Shown in pieces: positions 44,566 through 58,060 of a stretch of DNA of 64,000 bases. Under the pieces are notes generated by a model, which worked only from the letters and a program-made list of their open reading frames with translations, was not told the origin of the DNA and ran no database searches. The first letter of the stretch is position 1; the number at the start of each line of letters is the position of its first letter. Source of the DNA: Capitulum mitella (Eukaryota > Arthropoda > Thecostraca > Pollicipedomorpha > Pollicipedidae); assembly GCA_030062745.1 (NCBI GenBank), contig CP099840.1, positions 37,823,101-37,887,100 on the forward strand. Reading direction: 5' to 3'. The position numbers and the translations under genes were made by a program.

Positions 44566-47500
44566 GCGACGTGCGTGCCGGCCCGGGCTCGGTAATTCGA
44601 TGCCGCTAATTGCTCGCTCCGCCGCGTTATCGCTCCCATCGCCGCCTCGACGGACCGATAATAGAAAAATAAGTGTATGCACGGCCGCCGCCGCGGCCGT
44701 CACCGCAGGCCTGCGCCTCCCGTGCCGGGGCGGTAAGAGGCGGTCGTCTCACGGGTAATCGTCGTGGGTGGCGTTTCGCAAGCCGGCTCGCGTTCTCCGG
44801 CGTCGTTTTCGCGCCATCGCGTCGTGCCCGACGGGAAATGGCGCCGAAACGGAGAACGCTTTCGCGGCTCTTTCACCTCAGAATTAAATTCCCCGGCGAT
44901 CGGGCGGCATTACGAGCGTTTTAATTACGATTTGTCAAAGTTGGGAAACCGGTCTGACCGGAGAGGATGACGGGGCAGCTCCTGTCCGTCAGGTTCGATC
45001 GTCAGGTTACGAGATGAAGGCCGGGATAATATCCATCGCATTGTGCTACGTCGCGTTGAAATTTAGCCAGTTTTGGCTTTCTGCAGCACTGCGCCTCTGC
45101 TCAACAGCGATGACGCAAGGCGAGCAGATAGAAATTTGGCAGGTCGGATGCTTATCATTATGCCCTATCTGTCTATCAGGGCTCGATCAAGACACCCCGC
45201 CTGTTTTTCCGTGTCTGACCGCAGAAGTCCATAACCTTGTTAAAAACGTCCCTCAGCTTAGGCCTCCACAAGGGCAATCATGCATCTTATCACTGTGACA
45301 GCTTTAACGTGTGGCAAGGCAAATGTGCGATCTTGGAATCCTAATCCTGAACATACGTCATCTGAGTGAGTGTGGGTGGGAAGGAGGAGATATAACGCCG
45401 AGTCCACCTGGCTGGGACGTCCAGCCGGGCCGCCTGGGGTCGGTCTGGCTGCTCAGGCCGCGCACCTTCGGTCCCCGCGGCATATCCACCACCAAGCCAG
45501 CAGCCACGGTCGACGGCCACCGGCCAAGACTGGAGCGTGCGATCTGACGCTGTGAGGCCCGCAGGATGTTTGTAATGCGCCACGATGTGACGCTCGCGAT
45601 GTAATGCTCCACGTCTTGTGGTATTTTGGTGGGCGTCAGTGTGCTGTGTCGACACAGGCAAGCACCGTCAGTGCACCGGTGCCTAGTGCGGGGTGCCAGC
45701 GCACCAGACAAGGTCGGCCAGCATCGTTAGTGCGCTGTGCACTGTGCACATGAACGTCCTGCGTTTTATCCTCTGATCGGATGGTTCTGTTGGCTGAAAC
45801 TCTATGGATGTATGGCGGCATGTGCATGATCATTTGCTTCCTTAAGCTCTCATTTTTTCTTGTTTTTGTTCTCGTCTTGCACTGGTAGATCTAGAATCTG
45901 ACCAAGAACCGTAAGCCTCCTCTTTTGTTCCTGCTATGATCCCGAACACTCGGTGTCACCATTGTCAGCCTCATGTTTTTCAATGCCTTTTGTATGTCTC
46001 ACAATGCTTTTCAATCCACTTCATCCGTAATTACGAAACATAGCAGTGTCAATGTGAGAATCATTGCGATATGCCACTGGAATCTCTTAAGAATGCAAAC
46101 CACTCTTTGGGACTCTATTCGAATGCAATGGTTAGAGCATTCTAGGCATTCTAAGAACAGGATATGGTTGATGTTATGTGAGTACAGCTTTAAGAAACAA
46201 GTGCTTAAGTCTAGGATCATTACCCGTGGACCAATTTACATCGTTGCTATTCATAAATTAAGTTTCTATTTACTTTAATAGATTAAATGTGCGTGCATTT
46301 TAACGTCGAATTCGACTTTTAAAAGATAACAGAAATTATTCGCACGTTTGGGCGACAAATTTCAGCAGGAACGTTGCGCAACAATAACTCCAAAATTTCG
46401 TTCTGACAGGAATGCTAACTAATTTAAAACTGTTGATCTTGTTTTCCAGTATCAAGTCAAACCTACTCAGAGCCACCTTGTTTGTTGAGCGACTAGCGAC
46501 GCGCTGTTAATTTGTAATGATGTTGACACAGCCTCTTACGCGTACACCAGTCTGGTCTCTTTTTGTGCGGTCCAGGCCATTAAAAATAATCTTGCGTAAC
46601 CGTTACCAGCAGCGGTTCGGCCTGGCGCCTTCGGCCAGGTTCTGGGAGACTCGGTCGCGCCTGGGTAGTCTCTGACGTTCTCACGTGCCGGCAGCTCTGC
46701 CAGTCACCGAGCGGAGCAGCCGCGGGCGTCTGCGGCCAACAGACGACCGTGCCCGGGGCGGACTGGCCACCCTCACTCCGGCTCCGCCCCAGCTTTGTCT
46801 CGGTAACGGGCCACTCTGAGCGCCCATTCAGCAGCTCTCTCGTGCATCAACAGCGTCCCATGGGAACGTGAAATTTACGGGAACGTTCGTGCGATCAATC
46901 TGCCGCAAGAGCAAATTACCGCGTAAACACTTTCGATGCAAACATTGGCTCGGAGAACAATTACCGGATGGACACACGTGGGACCGACTTTCGCCCCGTG
47001 CCGACGCTGGGATGATGGAGGGTGTGACTGTGCAAAGCGCCGCTTCCTCCCGACAGTCGATCATCATCCAGGACATCGAGGAGACGACTGACCTCGTTTG
47101 CCGGTTGCCATTGTCATCGAACACAGCTCGAAGTCAGTTACCATGGGGTGAACCGCCAGTGTTTGCGACGTTAATCCGGGAGTGCCTGCACCTCTTTCTC
47201 ACGTTTTGGTTTTCAAACTCCTGCATTGCACTGGTCTGGGTGGGGCAATATTGCAATGCACTTTCCGCCTTGCCATCTATTTAAGGCACTATTTTTGCTT
47301 TCTCTAAGCCTAGTTAACACGAATGAATAGTTCCTCGACATGACAAACATTTTAAAGTGATGTGCTTTTTGTTCCAACAGGACTTGTATTACGGGACTTG
47401 AAAGGTTACGTTAACCACATCCTGGACTGGTATCACCTAAATTTAGTGACTTGACGTCTCGTGAGTTGTTTTTCAGACATTCCTTTTGCCTACGTCTTTG

Positions 47501-49692
47501 TCGTTTCGCTTACGCAGAACTATCCTAGCCCCTTCCAGCAGGTTTTTAGGCGGCCACATGCGTTACAACAATGGATTCATGCACATTCTGTGAACCACTG
47601 CACGAGACCACGTTTTCGCGTGCCGTGGGCGGAGTGAGGACATCTAAGGAGCTGCAAAGACGCCGACAGGCCATTTGCATTGCCGGTAATAGGATATCTA
47701 CAATTCACCGGCTCATTCACGAAAAACTTTGATCATGACCGGTCTTCCGTGAAGCTGGCCTGCTCCTGTCATGTCCACTCAGGGGTGCGGAGCCAGCCGC
47801 CTCCTCCTCCGAGATAACTCGTCAGAGATCTGTCACAAACACGACGATCTCGGTGTGAACCGGACGCCCCATTTGATAGCCTCACCCGTCACACCCCATA
47901 TCGACGTCTGCGTCGCAGTCTGCCGGAAAACGCCATCGAAATTTGGGTGGCTGTATCGCGGCGGCCGGCCGCCTATCAGCTGATTTACATCCGCCAAGGT
48001 CAGCTGCGGGCGCACCCTGTCGGCTGCTTCTGTCGACAAATGGCGGCACGCCGATGCCGCCGCAGCCGCGGCTGGGTATGGCCGTCTGGGTCGTAAACCG
48101 CAGCGGTGGGGGAGTAATCGCCGCCGGAGGGGAGGGGTAGGCGGGTTGGGGGGAGCGGGAGTACGCCTGCCACGGCGGCAGCTATGGCCAGCGCAGTGGC
48201 GGTCTTGTTCGCGGCGAACACCTGGCGTTCCACCGCAGGCTGACGTCGAGATTCGTCATCATTATGCATTCATGCGGTGTTCACGGTGTAATCTGGCCAC
48301 ACCTACGGCGCTGCCGTCGCTGCACGGAAAAACGCCGCCTGCGGGCGGCCGGCGGGCACAGGCGCATGCTGAATACCCTGCCCTTTGTTGGCGCCCTGGA
48401 CTTTACGGAAAGGCACCCGACAAAGAGATGACCTGGTAGACGACCGAGAACGAAGAGAGCCAAGATGTGTAGAAACAGAGAACAAGTGGAGTCTCGCGCG
48501 GCCCGTCCTCTTCATCTCGTGGCGTAACTCCGTCGTTCCCACGGCCTGAGGTGACGCCATTGACGCCGCTGCCCACATCACTTCTCCCGACCCCTTCACG
48601 GGTACAAACAGAGACACAAGCGGCGATGGCGCAACCGCCGAGCGCCGCGTCCACCCATTCACGCCGCCTGAGCTCTCCATTAGGCCTGATCGATCATTTA
48701 TTGACCCACAGGGCGCCGGGTGGCGACGCGCCGGACTGATTGTCATTGCCCGCTAATTCGCCCAGTTTCGCCATCGGCTGTTTTTTGCTCGGCGGACGCT
48801 GCGCCGATGTGCTGAAGGTCACGACAGAGTTCTGTCTGGGGCGTCCACCGGCGCCGCCGTGTGGACCTCTGATGAGGTGGGGGAGGGCATGATTATGGCC
48901 AGTAGTGTCGATTTGTATGCTTTTGAGAGGGCTCTGGCCCACCCGATGTTGATTTGGGCGCTCAAACGCTAGTTTGGGCAATCATATATTTTCTGTCGGT
49001 TTATGGGGAAATGAACAATAATCACGAAAAGATGTCCGAAAATAGATAAGAGATGGGCAGAAAGTAAAGAATAAAAACTAAAGCAATGCATCTATCTTTC
49101 TATCTTTTATTTGTAAACATATTATATACGTGGGGGTAAATGCAATATTTTATTTGATAAATAGTAACGAAAAACTTATAAATTTTCGTTGGTCAAAATA
49201 AAGTGGGCTAAATCCTTTGAGAAACGCACATTTGGGGGAGGCCGGATTTTTGCTCCTCGGCTCTGCCCCTCAATCACTTACAGAAATCGACGCCTCTGAT
49301 TATGGCGGCGACATTGTTCACTTCGTGCTTGAGTTTACTTTGGCATGTTCATTGCTGCTACTTTTCGCAACGCCAATTACTGCAGATGTGTGAGCCGAAC
49401 GTGAGAATGGCCGGACCCGGGCTACCCGCAGGTGTAAAGCTCGAGGTGTAACGACTCCGAATAGTGGTTTCATGACAAAACGCGGATAAGCGATTGTTGT
49501 CATAGTTGATCAAATTCTGCAAAAACAGAGGCTGATCGCATACTAGAATAAAGTCGCAAGCAAAACAAAGAGATCACCGAGGTCTATGTGTTATTTTTCG
49601 GACAAACATTAAACCTGTGCTATTAAATGCATTTTGTCTAGACTTACATTCAAGATGCAAAGTCGACGTGCTAAAGATTGACACGAGAAAAA

Positions 49693-49711
49693 TTACGTGA
49701 TATTAACAACA
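49693..49711 (+). other. 19-bp insertion in copy B relative to copy A
   Basis: Copy B has TTACGTGATATTAACAACA between flanks that are contiguous in copy A at 22077/22078. It accounts for the shift in collinear offset from 27615 to 27634. It is not a duplication of its immediate flanks, so a deletion in copy A is as likely as an insertion in copy B. Confidence 0.9.
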
Positions 49712-50368
49712 GAAGAGAAAAGGTAATTTCGAACTACATGAACTCATATCCGTAAATGCGCTCGGCGCAACCCTATGCTCTAACAGGGAGCCGTCAGCCA
49801 GTGCCACCTAGTGAACGGTCGTTGCAACTCTGGCCACCAAGGCTGGCCGGGCTCGCCTATAAAATCGAAAACAGCACCCCACAGTGCATTAGCCAAACAG
49901 GCTTCGCAATGGCTCATTAGACGTTCATAAAGGCCGCATTATACAAGTTGCAAATGAGGAGAATCGGCCATCAATTGCTGTCGCCGAGCTGCGCACCGCA
50001 TACTGGGCGGAAAAATGAGCTCCGAGCCGGCGAGCTTTCACGCCGAACTGCTGGCTCACGGCTGGCGGGCCTGCGCTCGCACCCTATTCAGTCCGGCGTG
50101 TGAGCCCATGGCTCGCACGCCGCCCTGCTATTGATTGCTCCAGTCAGCCACGGAGCCAGTGCGTACAAAGGGTTTGCAACGGATCCCCGCGGTGAGGGAG
50201 GGACACGCGGCCTCGGAGCCGGCCGATCGGGCTTCGACGCGCGCATGAGGACAATGATTCAGTTGCACTGAGCAAGACGACGGGCTAGCTAGGGCGTGGT
50301 AAATGATCTGCTCTTGTGCCGGAGTCTGCTGCCCTGCAAAAGGTGTCAAATTATGGGCGTCAGGTGAT

Positions 50369-50663
50369 CTGGTGTGTAAGTGTGTCGGACAGTCGCAGTT
50401 CGTGCAGCCTCGTACCTGTTGTCACCTCATGGTGTCGGGGCGGCCAAGTGTATTGGTATGCCTGACGGTCCCAGCTCGTACCTGTGGTAACCTCATGGTA
50501 TCGGGGCGACCGGATGCATTGCTATGTCGGACAGTCCCAGCTCCTGCAGCGCTGTACCTGTGTCACGCCAGGGTGTCGGGGTGACCTGGTGTATTCTCAC
50601 GTCAGACAGTCGCAGTTCGTGCAGCGCTGTACCTGTTGTCGCGCCAGGGTGTCGGGGCGGGGC
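50369..50663 (+). repeat. ~75-bp tandem repeat, four units (copy B)
   Basis: Same four units in the same order as copy A with almost no change, unlike the 30-bp and 45-bp minisatellites of the block. Confidence 0.8.
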
Positions 50664-51232
50664 CGTGATCTCTATCAGGCTGTTGTGACAGGCCGGCCGG
50701 GCCGGCCCGTGGGTCCGAGTCGCCAGGTGCTGCCGCCGCCGCCTGTTTAGTGTGCAGCGCCGACCGGGGTTCGCGAGGGAGACGCACGGCGTGCGGGCCC
50801 CTGGTGCTGCCCAGCGGCTGCTGAACGACGGCGGGCTGGGGCGCGATTGTCTGTTTGCTCGTTTGTTTGTTTGCTTATTCGGGTTAAGGGGTGCCCCAGC
50901 CCCAGATGGCTACATGGCACCCATAACACTTACCATTGAACATTACAATGGAACATCACTCATTTGGCATACGGCACACAACAGTAATCATCATACAACA
51001 TACATCTGACATCACACCATCAACTCACATGATGATGAGGAATGCACTGAGGTGCGACATACAAGAAATGAATGACGAGAGGAAGTTTACATGTTATGAA
51101 TAGTTTCCTTATCTTGCTATTAGTCATGACCTTTTTGCCCATGTGTATTTCTGTGCTCCAGCTCCGCAAACTTTAGAAGAAATATTTCGGCTTTAGTCTC
51201 TCGGATTTGTCACTAGACTTGATGTGGTAGCA

Positions 51233-51748
51233 CTCATGATGCAGCAGAGGAGATTCAAAATGGTGCCCATTCGACCTTTGGATAATTTTACCATAAACTC
51301 TATGGCGTTGCGTGGAATAATTGTTCTGGATTTGCTCTAACGCTACCACCATTGGAAACGTCTCGAAACCGATGAGTGACCTGCGTGTATTTATTTCATG
51401 TTCAGGACGTCTACGATCAGACTGGAGGGCTAAACATACAATTTTCCAAGTAGACAAATAAATCCGTCTTCTGGAAGGACACCACTTAATCAGTTCGTGT
51501 CGGTCTTTTCTTCAACGTACACCAACGGACCTAACACAACTGTTGCCAGAAAATCTATCCGCGATCACCACAGGAACCGCGTGCGGCAGTCGTGTGGTTT
51601 CCGTGCAGGGGGTATGACGTTCACTGTGTGGCCGCGTTTCCGTTCTGTGCACGACTGATGACTCACGGTACTGTTTTACGGCCTGTAAAAATGCGTCCGT
51701 GGCCCAGGTGCCGAACGCCCAGTGCTCCATGTCAACCACCCACTGCAC
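51233..51748 (-). pseudogene. Possible decayed mariner-like transposase, copy B
   Basis: Counterpart of 23600-24115. In the C-terminal segment there are at least two amino-acid changes (Cys to Arg, Leu to Val) and one silent change near the GHHFE tail. This gives no evidence of constraint. Confidence 0.25.
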
Positions 51749-53839
51749 CTCAGACTCTTGTCACTCGTCACAGATCACGCGAGGCTTTTTGTTCCGCTCT
51801 TGCGGCCCCTTCGTACAAAGCGGCAGGACAGCTGACGCCGTAATGAGGGCGACACGAGCAGATATGTATGCCTTAATGCGGACTGCGACCATTGTGTTTG
51901 GCGGGTCCAGCTTTTCGAAATTGACCCATGGAAACCGTGACACAGCTATGCTACGCTGCTAAGAATAACTTGCTCAACATGGAAGTGGGAGCAGTGGTAC
52001 ATGTTACAAAAGTATAAATGAAAATGTTCAGCTTGTTATGAGAAAATGCCCAAGGAGCGAACGTTGTCAGGAAAACGAAGGAAAGAAGGTATTTATTATA
52101 TAAATAAATTTATATTCCATACTTACAAACACAGAAGGGATAACACACATTTTTCTTAGATATTATCATTTCAACGCGTTCTGTTTTCTGTGATTTCTCA
52201 ATTACCTTGGGTTGTTATCTTTTATATATCAGTCGGGCTATCGTTATGGACATGAAGCACCTGAAAACCCCACACGTTGCTTTGCTTTAGCTTTACAAGG
52301 CATACTGATCTGCACACAAAATACAGAGCAAGATGATCCAACCGAACACTCAGAAACCAGCTGAATGACTTTTGCACGGAAGAACAAGAAGCGTAAGCAA
52401 ATCACACGACGCATCCCCAACAGAGATCATTCGCGTCCAGCAGATCCATGCCCACACTCAAGCGACCGCAGCAGTCCTGCAAATCGTCCCGCCCACCGAG
52501 GCGCCGGCCGCTCGCAGTGGCCGAGTGGGTTATGACCACCCTCGCGGTCCGTCCGTCCGTCGGTTATGGTCCATCGCGACCATAACCGACCGCCACAGGG
52601 GGCCGAGTGGCCAATTCAGAAACAATCGCTCCCGGACGACTTCCGCGGACTCCCGAGGTGTGAGGAGACTTTCTCGCGGCGGCGGGGGGCGCGGGCGGCC
52701 GGCTGATGTCTTGATATTGGCGCCGCGACCGTCGGTGATGCGGCGCTTTCTCACAGCGCTCGCCTCTCGCCGGACGGTGAGCCCAGATGATGGCGATGTG
52801 GCGAGAGCGGCTCACAGCTGGGGCAGATAGGGATCGCTCAGATGACTGGAAAAACTACGCCACGGCCGCCGGAGGTGGAAGAGGCCGGGAGATGACGGTG
52901 TAGTTTGTTCGCACGGCGCCCCTGATGAAGATATCAGTGTGTCAGCGGTGGCGTTTTGACACGTTGAGCCGGAGCCATTTCAAGCAGGTGAAAGAAATAC
53001 ACAGCAAAATATTGGACGCGGTAAAACGGGTAAACCTGCATAATGCACAATTAATTCCCATGGACGCTTTGTATTTCTCGTTATCTGACGGCTTAAGGCC
53101 TCTAAATATAGAACAAGGTGTGGAGACTACAAAGCGCTCGGGCCCGTCTCGAATTGCGCAATCTGTTTGTCGGGTCGGCGACTCATTTTCACGGCGGTAA
53201 TCGCCCCGGAGACGCCGCTATCAGGCGAGGACCACGGCATTAACGGTGCCCCGCGCCGCATCTTGCAGCCGGCGCCGGGCTGACCCGCGGCCGACCCCAT
53301 CGTCTGGCGCCGGCCCCCGGGGCGTCCCGCCGGAGACCGCCGCCCACCCAGGCGATGTTTGGGCCCGGCGCGGCGCTGACGGCTTCATCTGCGGCGGCGG
53401 CGAGAGGCGCCGGCCGCTCTGCGGTGGGCCCGCCGCGTCCGACCAGTGCCGCCTAATGAGCGCCGGGGGGCGGTCTGGCCGGCGGCGGCCCGCTGTTTTT
53501 CGGATGCCACCCACCACCTGGCAGGGCATCGGCGAAGATCGTGCCGCTGCATCGTTAGCGCGGCCGCCGGCAAACAAAACGGTCCGCCGGAAAAGTGCGC
53601 GCGCTCCAGGAAGGTGAGCTCAGCGGCCCGGACTGTACGGAGACGGCCGGTGGTCGTCGGTGGTTGCGTAACGGGCGAAGAATTTTCCCGCTTCGTCCGA
53701 TTTCAGGGACCGCCCGCGCGGTTCTGGGTCTTTGTTTTCGGGCGGAATCAATCCTGCTGCGCCGCGATAGCCCCCGTTTCGATTTCGTATTGGCGCGCAA
53801 TCGACGGCGGCCGTCGTCTCTCACCGCCATCTCTCGAGG

Positions 53840-54227
53840 GAACTGCTGTCTCCTGGGGTAAAGAAGTCTCCTGGGACGGAGACTGTCTCCCGAGACACCT
53901 ACAGACTCCAGAGACGGTGGAGACTCTCTCCCGAGGAAGACGACTGTCTCGCTAGGAGGAAAGCTTTCCCACGGGAAGCACTGTCACCTCAGGCCGTAGT
54001 TGTCTGTCCAAACGGCGACTGTCTCCCGAGACAGAGACTGTCTTCAAGGAGACAACTGTCTCCTAAGACGGTGACTGTCTCCCAAGGAAGTGACTGTCTC
54101 CCAGGGTACAGACTGTCTCCCAGGGTACAGACTGTCTCCCAGGGTACAGACTGTCCCCCCGGTACAGACTGTCTCCCAGGGTACAGACTGTCTTCCAAGG
54201 CAGCGACTGTCCTCCGAGGCGGCGACA
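53840..54227 (+). repeat. 19-bp GTCTCC array (copy B, one extra unit)
   Basis: Same organisation as copy A, with one extra unit of 18 bp containing the variant CTGTCCCCCCGGTACA. The array continues into a GC-rich segment (54280-54310) whose order of CGGCGG and CCGCCG blocks is rearranged relative to 26624-26650. Confidence 0.85.
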
Positions 54228-55156
54228 ATGCCGGCCGAGCCGCCGCCGAATGTGAAACGTCAACAGTTCACGCGGCGGCTCCCGGCGGAGCCGCCGCGGG
54301 CCGCCCGGCGAGGGCCGGGCCCGGTCGGCCGTACCGCCGATGTCCACCGCGGCCGCCCGAGGCGTGAGAGGGCGTGGGTTGGGCAGGAGCAGCCGCTCCG
54401 TGTCTAGGCGAGTGGCGTGACGAGGGGCATTGTGTTTTTACGCCAGTCCAGTTAACATACAAGACTGCTTGGAGATGAAGAAACGTGGGAGGGAAAACTG
54501 AGAGCGGAATAGATACGTGGAAAAGAAGTAGTGTAAATAGCGAGAGAGAGTTTGTGGGGGAAACTCGTCATTTATAAAGATGTAAGTATCATAAATGGGA
54601 GGGGCAGTCGACAAGATGAACAGGTAGCCTCAGAAATTCACAACGGCCTGTCAGACGGCAGCGCCGCAGGGCGAGAGAGAGATCGAGACGAAAATAGTGA
54701 AGTGAGCAGGGCGGAGGTGGGGAAACCGTCCAGGAGGCGGCTGTGTCTTCCAGCAGTGATAAATGGACAGATCTCGAATCTGTCCGGGCGCTGCGGGTAC
54801 CTGCGGTGCGCCGGGGCATCGCCGACTCTCCCCAAACAGGTGCCAGCACTCACCTCTGGGTTTTGCCACGGCGACGATGGCCGATGCTCCGGCATGCGAG
54901 CGGCGGACTGTTTAGGACTTTTCATGGGGTCTAGACTGCATTCTTCTGGATAGGAGAAGGAATGCGCCCCTGGGTCTGATTCATAGGGCCCGGTATTTAT
55001 CTGTAACCTAGCACGGAATGTCTGTGCGCCATACGGCCCATCCAAGGCGGGCCAGGCTGGGAGCACGGTCCTGCCGCCGGTCCGTACGGTCTCTGGTCCA
55101 TCGCCGTCCGTCGGACCGCCAGACCTGTCACCGCTCCCTCTCGCCGTCCCAGCTCC

Positions 55157-55426
55157 CCGCCGGTCCCGGAGAGGACCCACCGCTGGCCGCCGGTCCCGGA
55201 GAGAACCCACCGCCGGCCGCCGGTCCCGGAGAGGACCCACCGCTGGCCGCCGGTCCCGGAGAGGGTCCATCGCCGGCCGCCGGTCCCGGAGAGGACCCAC
55301 CGCTGGCCGCCGGTCCCGGAGAGGGCCCACCGCCGGCCGCCGGTCCCGGAGAGAACCCACCGCCGGCCGCCGGTCCCGGAGAGGACCCACCGCCGGCCGC
55401 CGGTCCCGGAGAGAACCCACCGCCGG
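55157..55426 (+). repeat. 30-bp minisatellite, nine units with a different variant order (copy B)
   Basis: Again nine units, but the tail order is A E A B A D E C E, where E is AACCCACCGCCGG, a type absent from copy A. Only three of nine positions agree with copy A although the flanks are nearly identical. Confidence 0.95.
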
Positions 55427-56198
55427 CCGCCGAGCGCTGGCCGTCAGGCCCGAGGCGCCGCGGTCTCCTGGTCCCGCCGGCCGCCGCCGTCTATTATCAA
55501 AGCATCGAAACACGCCGGGACGCCGGCCGCCGCGCGCCGTTTCTCTCCAATCAAGATTGCCCGTTTCCATTAGCGCGCCGTCCGTTTTTCGCCGGGCCGG
55601 GCGATAAATCGGCCGCTAATGCCGCCATTATTTAGGTTAAAACAATTCCGGGCGACGCACCGGCCGCGCGCCGCGGCACCTCCCACTCGGCGCATCCGCG
55701 CGCCGCCTCGTAAATCCATTTGCCGGCCGTTCGGCACTTGCACTCGCGGAAGTCGGCTGGTAATGACGGCACGCGCGGCCGGCCGCTGCCGTCTGGTGCG
55801 TCCGCTGTCTACGGGCGCTCCGTGCATGGCTCTTTGTATGCCGGCCGTTGCGGCGCTGATACAAGCGGCCTCGGACTCGGCACCGGCGGCACGGGCGACA
55901 CGGGACGGCCCTTCGAGGCGTCCCGAGACGTCCCGGGACAGCGGAGACTCGGCCGGGAGGGTCTCGGAAGAGGCCGGCCGAGCCGCAGGGTTGACGCCGC
56001 CGGCTCGGAGGTGCGACGCGGGCGCCGTACTGCGCAGTCGGCAGGCGTGCGGCCTGATTTGCAAGGGAGATGATGGGCGGGCATTTCGCTCGGGTCGGAG
56101 TCGCGGAAATGACAATGGGTAAACCGTGTATCTGCGGCAAGATTACTGCGGCGCGCGGAAAAACGCGAGCCTGTCTTTGTGACTTGGGTAGGATTCGT

Positions 56199-56216
56199 AG
56201 CGCTTACGTAAGCGCT
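56199..56216. promoter_or_regulatory. 18-bp perfect palindrome (copy B)
   Basis: Identical to 28543-28560. Confidence 0.5.
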
Positions 56217-57963
56217 TACGGAAGGCCAAAATTGAGGAAAAGAAACCTTCTGAGGGGCCTGAATTCAAGCGTTTGATCTCGATGTAGATTGACAGTGTCA
56301 CGCTACCTGGCATGGTCCTAGCTCAAAATAGACGGCACAGTCATACATTACCAGCCATGAAAAAGTCATCGCATGTAAATGTTTTATTCATGGACGTTCA
56401 AACCAGCCTTCCAGCTGCAGAATCGAAGCAAACCTTCCGCGCTCCAGCGCAGATCTGGCGGGTCCACCTAGCGCCAGAAGCCGCTGCATACATTTCGCGT
56501 GTTCTGCACGGCGTCTGACTCAGGCGGCGCGGGAGAAATTGGGCCTCCCGAGGCCAGAGCACGTCCGATTGGACATGAACACCGCCCCCCGACCGCCACT
56601 GCCGTTCATCTCGCCGACGGTCGGCGGCCGTGGCCGTGCGGGGCCTCCAGACGCGGCACAGAGCCGTCTCCTGAGCCATGCCTCGCGGCAGGCGGCAGCC
56701 ATCGGACGCCGATCGGCCGCCCAAGGATGCAGAGCTCGGTTTACAGCCCGCGGCCGATTGCTCTGTTGAACCGCGTGACGGCCGGCAGCCGGGGACCTTG
56801 TGCAGTGTGACGTCACGAGCCGATCTGCCGCCGGCAGACGCTGTTTGTTTTCGCCTGGGTGTTGATTGGAGCGGCGTTAGCAGGAAGGGTGATTATCGCC
56901 CGAGGGCTCCCGATCAGAGCGGGAAAAGCGGGCGTTGTTCTGAAATCAGCCCGGGGAGAGCATTTTTTAGCGTCCCCGTCTGCTACCGAGGCGGAGGTCT
57001 CAGACCAAAGGAGCAGGAGCCGGAAAAGGACGAGAGCCACGACCACTTAATTTTTCTTCTGCTTGTTATGCATGAGCTTTTGGCGTTTCAGGGAAAACAT
57101 CTGAACTATTTCAAAATCTGCTGTTGGCCCCTTCCCATTTTTCTCAACGTCCCCATGTCATGGTCCAGACCTGAGCTAAGTCTGTCGCGAAGGGAATGGG
57201 GAGGCTGGGGTGAGGCTGGTCTGTGGCGGGGGGAGGGGGCTGAGCTGATGTTGATCTGTCGCGGGGGGAGGCGACCCCTGCAGTGTACCGAAGGAGACTG
57301 GCAAAACTAATGGTGGTGCAGAATCGACAGGTGCTCCGACGTCGACTCGGTATTGCATCAGCGGATTGTTTGGAGAGACAACACTCGTCGCACCGAACGG
57401 AAGTTCGGGCGTGCAACGTGGTCGTTTTCATTCAGGCAGCTGTGCTGAACGGAGATTTGGTGATGAAGAGAAATGGCCATGGAAAAGGAGTGGGTTGGAT
57501 TCTATATAACGCTGGTTGATGTACTCGAGGAGATCAACCATATTCTCTGATGTGTTAATTCAGCATTGTATAGCGAACAGTTTTTCGATTTTACGACGGT
57601 GCATCGGCATCATGCTTGGAGTTACTTACACCCCACAGAATATCTTTTCTGCGATGTTAAGTCGGCCATGACAGTCCATGACATGACATCCTACGTCCCG
57701 TAGGATGCATCCCGCGCAAGCAAGAGTTGCCAGTATTGTCTGAATGAGATGCACTAACTCGATAACTTAAAACTAGATGTGTTCAATATTCATCTAATTT
57801 TTATCTAATCTACTTGGCTCTAACGCACAGAGTTACCAGGCTTGTGCCTGATTCTGAATCGAATCAAATAAACACTGAGAGTTCAGGAGTTTAGCTCTTT
57901 TGTCGTGAATTGACATCCAAATCGACTCAGTTAAAACCTGCAGTGAATCAGAATTAAAATTAA

Positions 57964-58010
57964 ATATATATATATATATATATATACCATTTATATAGGT
58001 ATATATCATA

Positions 58011-58057
<47 letters not shown>
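57964..58057. repeat. (TA)n microsatellite (copy B)
   Basis: Counterpart of 30304-30397 with a different distribution of TA units, longer on the left run, and a net difference of about four bases between copies. Confidence 0.9.
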
Positions 58058-58060
<3 letters not shown>

